Source: Blasia pusilla
Lineage: Eukaryota; Marchantiophyta; Marchantiopsida; Blasiales
Direction of reading: 5' to 3'
DNA length: 64,000 nt
NCBI GenBank assembly: GCA_050084515.1
Contig: CM114271.1
Location: 32,488,001 to 32,552,000 of the forward strand
Shown here: piece by piece, positions 21,101-32,756 of the stretch
Layout: the number at the start of each line of letters is the position of its first letter
How positions within the stretch are numbered: position 1 is the first letter of the stretch
Notes under the pieces: generated by a model
Told to the model about the DNA's origin: nothing
The model's database searches: none
Seen by the model: the letters and a program-made list of their open reading frames with translations, nothing else
Translations under genes and position numbers: made by a program

Positions 21101-22960
21101 TAGGAATTACGGATACCCATAATAGCAGAGGCTTGTATGGGCTGAAAGTAATAAGAGAAATAAATTTCATGTTTGCGGTGAGGTCAGACAGAATCCACAA
21201 ACTTGTAAATACAACCTCAAAGTGCACTGACCATGTATGGAGGATAAATGTGTGATGCCCAGGCTTTTGGAAAAATGTCGTTTTGTTAGTTTTATACCAA
21301 ACTGACCTACACTAAAAAACTGAGGAGATAAAGTTCATATTTGAGGTAAGAGAAGACAGCACCTACCAACCTGTACCCACATACTGACATTCAAATGACC
21401 GAGATTCTATGGAAGCTTAGAGTTTGGAGGATAAGTGAGTGTCCAGAGTTTATGAAAAGTCATGTCTTCTAATTGCATAACCTGAACTGACCAAACTTAT
21501 AGAAATAAATACAGAGATATCCTCCAGACACAGATGCAAAAGGTTTGGTGTAATCAGCAAACTCACTTCCAGCCACTTCTGCTGTGATCACTTTTTTCAA
21601 GTCTTTACACCAACTGTCCTACTGGCGAGAATAGCATTTGCTGTGATCCTTATCTCAGTCTTTCAAATCTTAACTTCTATTAAGACAAATCAAAGGGTTC
21701 CCAAAATGCAAAGCACGCAATACCTTTTAGACTGTTTCTCCTCCAGCTCTTTGGTGCGATGCACGACTTGTACACCCTGAAAAGAACAGGCTCGCATAGT
21801 TAGGCATCATTCGACAGAACTTCCAATGGAAAGGTTGTGAAAGTTCTATTGCAGAAATGAATTCCAATCGGGCTAGGGAAGGACATCATCACATGAACAA
21901 CACTCACAGGAATGGCTTCCAAAACCACCGAACTGTTTGTAGACGCAGCTTTCCCCTCAACAAAGAGAAGAAAGTTGGTGACGCCCAGCACTCGATGATA
22001 GTACAACCAAGGCAATATTTGGTCCAAGCCTGCAGAGGTACTCGTACATATACATATCTGTGCAGGAAAGCGAATCCATTAAAACCCCATGCATTTCCAA
22101 CACTTTGTCAGAAACTTGCTATTGCATAAGCAGCCGTCTGTAGACATGGTTAGTCATCCTAAGATTAGGCACACCTCAAAACCACCCCGATCCACCCTTC
22201 CTGAATCACATCAAGAACCGCCAGCAAGAAACTCGATGGAACTTCAATTGACTAGATCCCAGCAACCAATTCCATTTGAAGTCACTCTTCCATCACACCA
22301 AATGGCAGATGAGATTTTCCTTCCGGAAAATCTATCAGTATTCGATGATAGTACAACCATGGCAATATTTGGTCCAAGCCTGCATAGGTACCAACTCCAT
22401 GCGAAATCCAACCTAAAACTTCCCAGAACTACCCACATCACTTCTGTGCATCCCTCTTAGAAGGTGCAGTACAAGACTTTCGAGACTTCGAGCTCTGCCC
22501 ATCCGCTTCCACTGCTGCTGATGCAGAGCTGCATGAATTTGTTCGCTGCTGGAGCTGCGGTCAAGAGTTGGAAGCTGTGACAGCATAGGGAGAGAATGTG
22601 TGGTACCTTGGGGCGGGCTTCTCCCACGATTGCATAACGCCAGCCGGGATGGTGAGGGAATGAGGGTTGCTTGTGGAGAGCAGACTTGCCACAATCGGAA
22701 TTGGTGACAGAATGTCCACCTGATGGAGAGTTGGGCTGCACTCCCGGAAGTCGAGAACTGTCACCACCCAAACGCCCGATGGTGGAAGGGTCTGAGAGGG
22801 CCCCTCCCTTCAATTGCAGCCCGAACGCGAACGCCGCCAGCCCCAATGGCAGCAACGTAAGCGCCCACAGCAAAACTCTGGAGCTGCTAGGCGCCTGCGG
22901 TTGTTGCGACCTGGGCGGTTGCTGCATTTGGGGGTACCGTTGATAGGGCCCGACCGCCAT
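15156..22960 (-). CDS. Glycosyltransferase family 92 (DUF23) type II membrane protein, gene 1
   Basis: Eleven exons give one continuous frame of 557 residues: 22960-22607, 22057-21908, 21776-21724, 20862-20754, 20627-20493, 20149-20105, 17002-16815, 16704-16563, 16370-16324, 16162-16075 and 15518-15156. Every junction is GT..AG and all phases agree. A short cytoplasmic tail is followed by a membrane anchor at residues 29-50, so the protein is probably a Golgi type II enzyme. The GT92 domain starts near residue 119. It shows [13 protein letters not shown], the DxD-type metal-binding motif in HLDTDELL (residues 231-238), [23 protein letters not shown] and [20 protein letters not shown]92 members add sugars to glycans; in plants of this group the acceptor is not known to me. 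The start ATG was chosen because it puts the anchor close to the N-terminus. The joining of exon 1 to exon 2 is the least certain step. Confidence 0.88.
21990..22391 (-). repeat. 52-bp duplication of GT92 exon 2 within intron 1
   Basis: 21990-22041, inside exon 2 and its leading edge, is repeated at 22340-22391 with three mismatches. On the minus strand the extra copy still encodes [13 protein letters not shown] but soon reaches a stop. It would break the protein if spliced in. Confidence 0.85.
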
Positions 22961-24253
22961 AGCCGTAGTCCTAAACCGATTCACTGCAAATCGACCCAGA
23001 ACTCGCCCAGCATTCGATTCTGTGTCCTCCACTTCGGAACCCCTGGTTCCAAATCTGGGCAAAGCCGCTCCTACCCGCTACAACAACGCGCTTCGACGTC
23101 CACCGCCGAGAGCTATGGACTCGCCACTGGAATCCACGTGAGGAGCATTGGCGGATCCGACGCTGCAAGTTCCCTGAATCTCCAATACGCAAGCGCCTTA
23201 AGGAGCAGAAGCAGCAGCTTATGGCGGCGTTCCGAGAACACGATCGATGAATCAATTCCCAACGAATTCCGTGCACCCTGTGAAAACCGATTCCAACCAC
23301 TCCGCTGATTCAGCGCCCCGAAGCTCGCTCGCGGCTCGCGGCTCGCAATTCAATTCCAGCCGTGGAAGTCCATGAGGAAGCGCGGTGCACTGCAACTCTA
23401 AAATACTATTTCCTCTAAAACCAGCACCCTCTCCAGAAACCAGACCTAGCGCAGCCCTTCAGCGATCCGTCATTCGCTCCACAGCAAAGCAGCGCGTGGC
23501 TCACTCTGGGCACCTGCAACTGGAAGATCAAACCATTCAATCATCCCCACAACGCAGCTCTCCTGTAGCACCACCACGCACGACTCATCTCGCATCTCAA
23601 CCATCGCCGATAATGAAACTCCCTTGCAGACAGACTATAGACTCACCCGATTTAACCACTACAAGCCCCCCCCATGAAACGCACCTTCACCGGCTCTCCA
23701 CAACCCCTCGCGCCACTCTGCCATCTCTCCTCCCACTCCCGACGCACCCACCCACGCACATTCCGGATTCAAATCCTCGCCGATTAGAAACAATTCCCCC
23801 TCCTCTCTCTCTATCTTCCTCCCTCCCTCTGTGTCCGTCTCCATACAAACAAACCTTCAGCGAATACGGAAATCGAAGCAGCCTCTGAATAAGACGTCGA
23901 TCCGGTCGGATTTGCAGTGAGCGATGGCAGCAGTGGAGAGTCGCGCGTCTGAAAATTAGCGCGTAAGCTACTCTGGCGGATGATTCCTTCACTCCGCGGG
24001 CATTGCGCTCGTGGATGGGATCCGGGAGCGCCACCGGCAGCGTCGTGTTACTCGCTCCGATCGCTCGTCCTTTTCTCACTCTCCCATCTCGATATCTGCA
24101 GTATGATCCGCCTCAGCACCAACGACCGCTCGACTACGTACCCCCTCCCCAATCTCCTCGTCTCGAAAGCCCTTCTCTCTCAATTATCTAAAGCCTTTTC
24201 TCAGCGTTGTGACTGTTTATTTTGGATTGTGGATAATGCATTCGCATAAGTAC
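22961..24253 (-). promoter_or_regulatory. 5' UTR and promoter region of GT92 gene 1 (inferred)
   Basis: The 1.3 kb upstream of the chosen start is much richer in G+C and CpG than the introns and contains pyrimidine-rich runs, as plant 5' UTR and promoter regions often do. No TATA box was assigned. Open frames here are short and overlapping and match nothing known. Confidence 0.4.
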
Positions 24254-24492
24254 GCGACTTTCATGTTTTTCCCACTTCACGGTTCATGAATAAGATAAGA
24301 GCTACGGTGTATCTCGTGAGGTTTCCACGTCTCTAAACTCTATTGTGTATCTCCTTTGACCTTGAGATGTCGCACGACTTTCATGTTTTTTCCACTCTAC
24401 AAAATCCTTGAATACGGTAGGAGCTACGCTGTATCTCGTGAGGTTTCGACATCTCTAAACTCTATTGTGTGTCTCCTCTAAACTTGAATGTC
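24254..24492 (+). repeat. Two-copy tandem repeat of about 120 bp
   Basis: 24254-24372 and 24373-24492 share CGACTTTCATGTTTTT, GAGCTACG.TGTATCTCGTG, AGGTTTC and CTCTAAACTCTATTGTGT. The repeat sits just upstream of the inferred GT92 gene 1 promoter region. Confidence 0.85.
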
Positions 24493-25719
24493 GCTTGAAT
24501 GTCGCCGTCATTCTCATTCCCCCCACTTGCCTACATGTTCCATACTTTCCCCATTCTTCCTCCCTCCACCCCCACTTCCCCTCTCCTTATTGCCCCACTC
24601 GTCCTTGTCATGCCTTCCATCATAAACTATAAGTGTTGGCCCCACCTCTTGCAGTCCATATCCGTTCTAGGGACGGACTTATTTTTTAGCAACGATGCTA
24701 ATGAGACTATGTGCTTATAAGTGACTTATTTACTAGCATATTTAGGGTAGAAGAAAACTAGTACTAGCCGTATCCATTTGTCAAATTGAACCTACTTGAG
24801 GAGAAAGTAAGAATAAAAGGTTGGGGCCATGAAGTATGTCTCAAGATCTAAGTTTGAAAACGTGCAAAATACACTTGCCATGATTGCATTGTAGGAGATG
24901 GTGTAACAAGACAATCTGAAATCCATACGGGACGCATAGTTGGTGTGCTAAATATTTGGAATGGATTTTCCTTACAATATTGTAATATTTTCAAAATGAT
25001 TGGAATGGATTTTCTCAAAGTTTTTTTAAGCTTGTCCAAATGAGTTGATAGCAATTTAATTCTAAGGAATAAATTAGGACAATCATGTGTAGAACTTGAA
25101 CAATGTATTGGGTTTAATTATTTATATAGAAATTGATTGGTGAATGTGGAATTTAACAAGAAAGCATGACAATGTATAGTAATGTCAAAAAATTTAAGAG
25201 GTCATATAAGCATAAAATCTCATATCATGATAGAAAATTATGTTTTTAGACTGGAAAGATGAATGCTTTAGAGAAAAGGTTATTGTGTCAATAAAGTTGC
25301 AAAATGTGATATTAAAGAGAAGCATATAAATGCAAAAGAAATAAGAATAAAGAATAGAGCAAACGAAGCAATTTTGCATACAAACAAGAAATATTTTTTA
25401 AATCTTTAAAAAATGAGAAAAATTCACCCTCAAAATTAGTTTTCAAACACCATAAATTATATGGAGAAAAAAATTGGGGTCTAAATTCCCTCTTTCTATG
25501 GTCTTCCTATAGTTATGAACGACATGAAATTTAAGTCTAAAAGAAGCTTTTCCTTAAGTCTTTGATAAATATCTCAACAATTTTCCTCCTCCTCCTCGCC
25601 AAGCTTTAGATCTAAGAACTTTCTATTGGACCTCGATTTTGAAGTTGATGCTACATGGTTCTCCATGCCAAAAATCACAAACAAACATATGTGTGCTATC
25701 TTTGCACCATCTCCTCAGT
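24493..25719. other. AT-rich intergenic DNA without recognisable genes
   Basis: Only short frames without recognisable domains. At about 25720 it joins the truncated gag of copy B. Confidence 0.5.
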
Positions 25720-27549
25720 ACTCTTTCCATACCAATGGGCTTTGGGCACACTGGCCCGCTCTCGTGGTACTGGTGCTCGCTGTGGCACTTGTGGGGTTAC
25801 CGTCCCTCGTGGACCTGTTGACTCTCGAGAAAATCCAGTGGTCACTACCTGCTCCTCACTCATGTTGAGCTCAATACGCTCAGACAACTCGAAGACCACC
25901 TTCAATGTGGGCTTCGCTGTGTGAATCAACACCGCATCTCTCCTCCGTAGTTCTCGGTCCAGAATCCCATACGAATACTGGACTGGCTGCGCCTCAGTCA
26001 CTCCATAAGTAGCAATGATCAGCCTCCTCATGCGCAGGAATGCCTCTCTTAGACTCTCACCCGATCATCGCTGAAAATTATGTAGACTCTTCAACTTGTC
26101 GGTGCGTATGCCTTGGTAGCTCTTCCCCAACTGTCGAAAGAACTCCACTGTGGGACTGAAGTTGGGTGGCCTTCTACCACTTGAAGTCTCTGCCACATTG
26201 TCTGTCTTAGTGCCTTCTCTCCATCTAGTCTCCGAGCTAATGGTGTGGGTCTCTCTCCTCTCCCACACTCCTCGCTAGCTCACCTACGCTGATGGTAATC
26301 TCGTGACGACACACCCGGCCTCGCGTACACTCAACACTCGGGCTCACCATGAGCCTCCCAACTAACTCACCTAAACAACCAACACTCTCAAGTCATACAC
26401 ATGACCCCCACTCGGCAACCTCCGTATATCCATATACATGCTATACATGCATGGGGACTCCACACGTCACCATCGCTACACCCATCTAGCCATAACAACT
26501 ACCCGATACCCAGCACTCTCAATCACATAAGATAAGCATGGGAAAATGGACTCGAATGGGTAACCTGATCACGCCCTCCAACCTACGGCACCGTCAACAC
26601 TCACTCCTCCATGTGGTATGGGAACCTTCGCAACACGACACTTTCCTCGACACACGTCAAACCTCCCATCAATGGATGCAAACTCCCCGTCGGGGTGGGG
26701 GCTTTTGGCCCGCGCCCTGTCCAGTCCTGCCCTGCCGCGCCAATCCTGCCCCACTTTGCCGCCGGTCCTGCACTCTGACCTAACCCTAGTTTGGCCGCCC
26801 TCAGGGCAGGTATGGTGTCATAACCTAAAACTACTCTTTTCGTGTTCTCAACACTTTCAGCTACTCACTTACAACCGTCGCTGACACTCTCTGCGCTACA
26901 CCTGAGCGCTACACTCTGTTGTTGCCTCCGGATAGTTTGCACCAGCAAACCGACTGGAGGCGCTATCCGGCCTTCCAAATGGAAAAAATGACAAAACACA
27001 ACGCCAACTAGCATCTCCAGGGGCTCCCAACCGAGGCAACTCGCTTGCCTATCTGCAAACAACGAATTCCCTCCAGCCCCCTGACATCTTTATCATGTAA
27101 AAATAAAGAGTAGTAAGAATGGCACACCCGGCCTAAAACTCCACTCCTCAATTTACATCGGCATATGGATCCTTTTCCATCTTGTGCTCTCAGGAAATCC
27201 AGACGCCCTGGTCCTATCTCACACACAACAAGAGAGATGCTCCAACGGCCCAACATGAGAAAGATGGCTTGGGAAAGCCATCTTCCTCCCTTATCTAGGG
27301 TTGGGAAGAAATAGCTATCCTCCTGGTAACTTGCGCGTACATGTTACCAGGGGCGGATGACCTGCTCAATAAGTCACTTGGCTGTGAAAGACCTCAACAG
27401 GAAAGTTATTAGAAACAACGTTTCTAACACAAAAAACCTATCCTCAACATCATAAGACATCTCACGACAAAGTTACACTCAAGACAATCCGCTGGCTCCT
27501 ATGCCCTATCCACGATAGATCTCCGCCTATCAACTACTCAGATGTGACA
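25720..27549 (-). mobile_element. LTR retrotransposon fragment: LTR plus gag (copy B)
   Basis: On the minus strand an LTR-like block (27549-27096) is followed by unrelated leader DNA and then a gag fragment (about 26300-25720). The gag matches copy D in PPNFSP.VEFFRQLGKSYQG, RTDKLKSL and LSERIELNMSEEQVVTTG. One in-frame stop separates NFQR from SGESLREAF. Pol is absent. The 770 bp between LTR and gag does not match copy D, so either an insertion or a different leader is present. Confidence 0.75.
27096..27549 (-). repeat. LTR of copy B (454 bp, candidate ends TGTCACATC...TTACA)
   Basis: The reverse complement aligns along its length with 53552-54031 in copy D. Shared blocks are CTGAGTAG..GATAGG, GAGTGTAACTTTGTC, GTTGAGGTCTTTCACA, the AAGATGGCTT hairpin and TACTACTCTTTATTTT. 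The ends are inferred from TG..CA and from where the two copies diverge. Confidence 0.65.
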
Positions 27550-29169
27550 ACCGCTCAAGCACAAAACGCCGTTTGAGGTTTCGGAACCGACCAAAAATTC
27601 TGTCCCAAGTCTTTTGAGACTTTCCTGTTGTAAACCGCAAAACTAGGAAGGTTGAGCTTGATGAGAGGCCAAGTCGAGAACTCGGCAAGTTAGAACCATT
27701 GATTGATCCAGACCTGACTAACGTGAGTGCGTGTTTTGATGCAGATCAGTGTGTATGGCATCTCGACTAGTCATGCCTCAACTAAATCTTGCCTTGTGAT
27801 ATGGATTACGATCCTCTCTATATCATTATCCTTATGAGGTCGGTATAAGATTAGGATATCATTGGCCAACTTTATCCAAATCCTTGGACTTCTTGATGTA
27901 TTCAAATTTTGCATGCTCCCAATGGAAGTATCCATTATGACCATAGTAAGACTCTTCAATCTTGTTGCAATTGCACAATCCCTTAAGTATCAATGATACT
28001 TTACTTCTCACATGTAGCCAACTCAGACATCTCCACTCTTGAAACTCCTTGGTGATCAGGTTCAAACACCATGTCGACTAAAGTGTTGCCATCTCTTGGT
28101 GTACTTGCGTCACATCCCAAGAAGTTCATGGGGGTCTCTTTCAATCTCCTCTAACCTTTTCCTTGACCACTGCTTGTACCGCCTCTATAGGCAAGAGGAT
28201 CTCAAGTGACTAATAAGTAATATATATGGACTACATCCAACATTGCTCAACTATGTTTAGACTAAAAATCTATGTCTAAAATTCAAATTCATTGCATGAT
28301 CTAAAACGTAGCTTTTAATTTAAATTTATCGATGGAAGTGTTGTCATACTTGTGAGAAGTCCCATTACAAACTCTTGATAATCAATATTGGGATCCGATA
28401 ATTGTTGTGCATGATCATCTCAAATCAAGCTAAGCTAGTCTACCTTCCTTCTAAGCATGAGAGGCAAGAAAAATCACCAACGTGGGTAGCACTACATATG
28501 GCATGCCTATCTTGTCAACCTTTGTCAAGTAGGATGAATCATCATGTTGCATTTCTTATTATTATTTTCTAGGATCCATAATGGAATCCACCAACAATGA
28601 GGAGGATTGCTACACTCTCGTATATGCCATCCTCAATATCTCCTATACAGGGCTCGGATAGTTTTTTTTACTCATCAGTTTTTTACTAGGACTTAGTTCA
28701 TCCCCTCAATTTTCATGATATTCCTTTTTTCCATCCCCTAGGTTTTTTTACTGGTCTCAGTTATCAGCTGGATCCTTTGTAATAAATTGATCATTTGATT
28801 GGTTTTTTTTTGGTCGGCGAGTTTTTTCTGAACTTTAATGATGTTCTCCAGTTATTTTCTGGTTTTGTTTTGATCTCATTAGTTTTTCTTTGCATTTCAC
28901 GTTTTTCCTTCCGTCATGAGTTGATTCTTTTAATTAACTTGATTTTTTTTTACCTCTAGCAAGATTTGAACGTGAAAACCCCACCTAATGGACCTAGAGG
29001 TGCTAACAACCTTTTGTACAAAGCCAGGAAGTGACAATCTTTATATAAAAGATTAATTATAATAGAAATCCCAAAAACAATTTGTAAAATGAAAATTGAG
29101 TAGCAATCTAAATTTTGAGCAGTAAAGATTAAAAGAAGAGTTTAAGAGGCAAGATCATTCGATGATATA
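27550..29169. other. Intergenic DNA, T-rich in part; no gene recognised
   Basis: 27771-28065 has two overlapping minus-strand frames, one containing GYFHWEHAKFEYIKKS, that I cannot assign. 28640-28960 is strongly T-rich. Nothing else is supportable. Confidence 0.4.
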
Positions 29170-31442
29170 TTCTGGTATGGTAAATTGTTACCTTTAGATG
29201 GCACGATCATATCATCTAAAGAAGAAGATAGGTATAACTTAAGGTTCGCATACAAGTACCTAAACTCTTTAGACCGCTTCCATACATCTATAGCTTATAC
29301 TAAAACATCATCACACTCACTTCTCTCAGAAGGACATTCCATGTTAACTCTCATTAGGACATCCAAATGGTTAGAACCCAAAACATTCCTTAGCCTTGTT
29401 TTAATCACATTTTGAATACTAAAAGCTCTTTCACAAGTAGCTCTACTTACACATTGCACTCTAGCTATGTTAGCTAATATAAGCAAATTAGTATATCTTG
29501 TATTCAAAGAAGGAGTGCAACAAATCATGGGCCATAATGTAACAAATCATGGGCCATAAAGAAGGAGTGCAACAAATCATGGGCCTTAAAGGACTTATCT
29601 TTCCATTATGTAGTGGCTTGGATCTTGAAAACCATAAACTCATTCTTGATGGTTACACCATCCAAAAACGGCTTCTTAAACCTTCCATGTGAAGGCTTTT
29701 CTTCTCCATAAACAATAGCCAAATTTTCCATCTCTTTCACACCCCAATCTTTCAAACCACGCATATGGGATGGCATATGAAGGGGATTGAGGATGTTCAT
29801 TGCTCCGACCAAACCATTGTCCTCAAATCTCTCTCACAATGCTACACATATTGCCTCAGCAAAATTCCTTTAGAAGAAAATTGCATCCTCCAAATTCTTA
29901 CTTGATATATCCCTCTCCATTTGGATGGAATGGAAGAAACACCCTCTAATTTCATATTGTAGACGCTTCAAATACTCATTCGTTGGTCCATAATTTGGAA
30001 TCAAATGGGATCCACTCCAGTTGGATATTAGTTGGGCATTCATGTCTACACTCTCATGAATGTAATTCATTTGGGCATGTGCTATCTCAATGCTAACAAT
30101 GGAAGCCACAGTAGTAACATCTACAAATTTCCTCTGAAGTAGTTTGCTCAGTGTGGCCAAAGAATGAAGAATGTCAGCCAAAAAGTAAAGAAAATAAATC
30201 ATTATAAATTATCTCAACTTTTGAAATGAAGAAGTTTATATTCCATCATCATCACCGGGATCAACACCTTGGAAGCACACTAAGACAAACTCCAAACTAT
30301 CACATAATGTTCTTATTGCATGCCACTTACTAAGCCACCTAATTTAGAGAATCATTCAACTCTACTTGAATCGATGTCAATGTAGACTTTCATTTAGAGC
30401 TCCTCTTAAAGTAAAGAGCGATTGAATTCAGCATAGTTCACCTCATTATACATTTCCTTACATATAGGACTTTTAGCTACAAAATGGGCAGCTAGATAAG
30501 TCCTATGTGCCACACAACGTACACTCGTCAAAAAAGGATTGACATTCCTCTTCAATCTAGCAAAAACCCTATTTCGTGACCCAATCATCGTATTGGCTCC
30601 ATTGGAGCCAAATCCTACTAAAAAATCAAAATCCATGTCCCATTCCCTTAAGAAAGATAGGATACAATTTGAAATGGATTTTGCATCCTTGTTCTCAACC
30701 CGAATCAATCCAAGAAAGGATGTGACTACCTGCCCCTCATTTATGTAAGTAGCAAAGGCTACAAGATGACGTGTTATAGAGATATCAGTACTCTCATCAA
30801 CATAAGTCCATAAAACGTGCTAAGCCTTGCTCTGTTTAAGACTCTTTTTCGCTCAACTTGACTTATGCATGTTATCATTGATGCACAAGCTTTGTCGTCT
30901 TCATACATGGTCTTAATTATACTCGTAGAAACAACCTTGAGTAGCTCACAAAGACTTGCAAAACATGAGAATGCTCTATTATGCTTAGCAACCAAGAAAG
31001 CAGCTCGGAGGAGGGTTAACAGGGCTTCATCACATGCCCTATTGGATGAGGCTATGGCTTTTCCAAGTCTTTTCTTCCCACAGTGGTAAGCCCTGGCTAA
31101 TTGGGCATGTTCCTTGGATTTCCCATGATCTGTGAAAGTTGAGACTTTCATATCTAGGGCTCCATGAGTGGCAAAAGTTGATCTTCCTTTACTATCTCTA
31201 CATATCTTACAAAATACTCGTCGAGAATGGAACTCAAATTCTGTCCATTCAAAGGCAGAATACCATGCATCTCTCCAAAACTTTCTATTTTCTTCAATCT
31301 TAGATTGAAGAGGTTCGATTGAATCGATTTCATCATGTTTGGAATCATCCACATCTCCTACAAGCTCGTTAGCTCGTTCCAATTTTTTGTTAAACCCTAA
31401 TTTTGTGAGTAACTTATGTCTCTTACTAGAATGACTCTCCAT
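29170..31442 (-). pseudogene. hAT-superfamily transposase, broken
   Basis: Pieces lie in the right order on the minus strand. The 222-codon N-terminal frame (31442-30774) has a zinc-finger-like VFCKICRD...H....H region and STFTDHGKSKEHAQLA. From about 30840 another frame reads VDESTDISITRHLV, with the catalytic-type Asp. 30708-30406 has GFGSNGANTM and SVRCVAHRTYLAA; related proteins usually have Asp where this copy has Asn in GSNGAN. 29528-29295 has the hAT dimerisation signature CERAFSIQNVIKTRLRN and HLDVLMR. Frameshifts and stops separate the parts. This family cuts and pastes DNA, but this copy is inactive. No terminal inverted repeats were found. Confidence 0.8.
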
Positions 31443-32756
31443 TGGAGATTCTAAACTGGTTAATTAGGTCTTTACATTGTCTCTTACAAGCTCACAACCT
31501 CTTCAAGTTCAAATAGGCTACAAGAGTCAAGGAAAGAGTTTACAGGGCAACAATCAAGTGACTGCTTGCCACTCATAAGTCTCGCTTGGGCACCTCTTAA
31601 TGTAAAATTCAAGTAGAGGCTAAATCCAAAAGACCGTAGAGTCTAAAAAGTATGCTAGGTTATTGACTAACATTGAGAGAATGATAATGCAACTCAATGA
31701 AAGGGAGCGGAGGTTTAGAGGAGACTCAATGCAACAAATCTACAAGGGAGAAGGGAAAGGGTAGTAAAGTTCTCACAACGACGTATCAACAACAATATCA
31801 TCAACCTTGCAAGGGAGAAACAAGGATTAAGATTGCAAGGGAGGGCCAGCTCCGCCTACTAGTCAAATTTGAAAGACTGCCAAGTTTTCCTACTCGCAAC
31901 TACAAAGATTTGAAACTTGAAGCCTTCTAATCGAGTCTTATATCTAAGACCAAAAAAAAAAAGACAAGAGAGAGTCAAGAACTTGGGCAGAACCTTAGCT
32001 TCTTCCACTGCTTCGCAACATCATGAACACGAAGAGAGACAACCTGATCGCACAAAAGTGCAAAAAGAGAGAGTATGAGAGGGTTAGGTGCCGCATGGGC
32101 CCCGCATACACGAACCAAAATTTGAGAAAGATCGGGGCACGAAGAAGCCTGAGTGAAGAACCAAGACTTTGAGAGTCCGAAAAAGATTGGCCCACAGAGA
32201 AGCCTGAGTGAAGAACCAAGACTCTGAGAGTCCGAAAAAGATTGGGGCACGGAGAAGCCTGAGTTGAGGACAATAAGACTCGGATAGTGACCAAGGTAGG
32301 AAGTGAGGCTCCTTTGGTGGTTGAGGGAGACTACCCAAACCCAAAGCTTCAGCCCATGTCCTTACCCCATCGGCCCACCCCAAACCAAACCCTAGAGCTG
32401 CTAGGCCTGTAATACGCCCCACTTCCCCTCTCGAACTCCAATGGCCCATATTGGTCTTCGTGGGGCCTATAGGGCCCTACACCCGCCCAACACCTTGCGG
32501 GCTCCCAACCTCTTCCGTGATTTAGCCGACACCTCCATGTTACTGGAAATTTCTTGCCGTTTTCCATTCTTCCTATCGGAATATTAACCAATACTTTTAC
32601 GCTCAGTGTAGCTTTTTCCCTAGCACTATGTACTCTAGACGGCTCATTTCCAGTTTAGATAGTTTCGGCTTTGGCTTCCTCCCCGACATTATTATCAATC
32701 TCTCACAACCGACGACCTTGACACGAAACGCCGGTTCTGTCTGAACCTTGCTCCTA
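31443..32756. other. Unassigned DNA between the hAT remnant and gypsy copy F
   Basis: Contains a 55-bp tandem repeat and a G+C-richer part at about 32320-32560. Minus-strand frames here are long only because of the tandem repeat. No RT follows the methyltransferase remnant of copy F, so copy F is truncated or interrupted here. Confidence 0.4.
32130..32285 (+). repeat. 55-bp tandem repeat, nearly three copies
   Basis: The word AGCCTGAGT recurs at 32146, 32201 and 32256, exactly 55 bp apart, within units reading GAAGAACCAAGACT.TGAGAG and TCCGAAAAAGATTGG. The third unit is incomplete. Confidence 0.9.

Noticed and set aside
22457-22606. Continuation of the exon 1 frame of GT92 gene 1 to the stop at 22457
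   Set aside because: The AAG|GTACCA donor at 22607/22606 gives a phase-0 join to exon 2, and the read-through part resembles nothing in the family.
23385-23888. 167-codon plus-strand Pro/Ser/Thr-rich frame upstream of GT92 gene 1
   Set aside because: Composition follows the pyrimidine-rich promoter region, and it has no domain or splice context.
28950-29010. tRNA-like words (GATTTGAACGTGAAAACC) near 28.96 kb
   Set aside because: No cloverleaf could be drawn: acceptor and anticodon arms do not pair.
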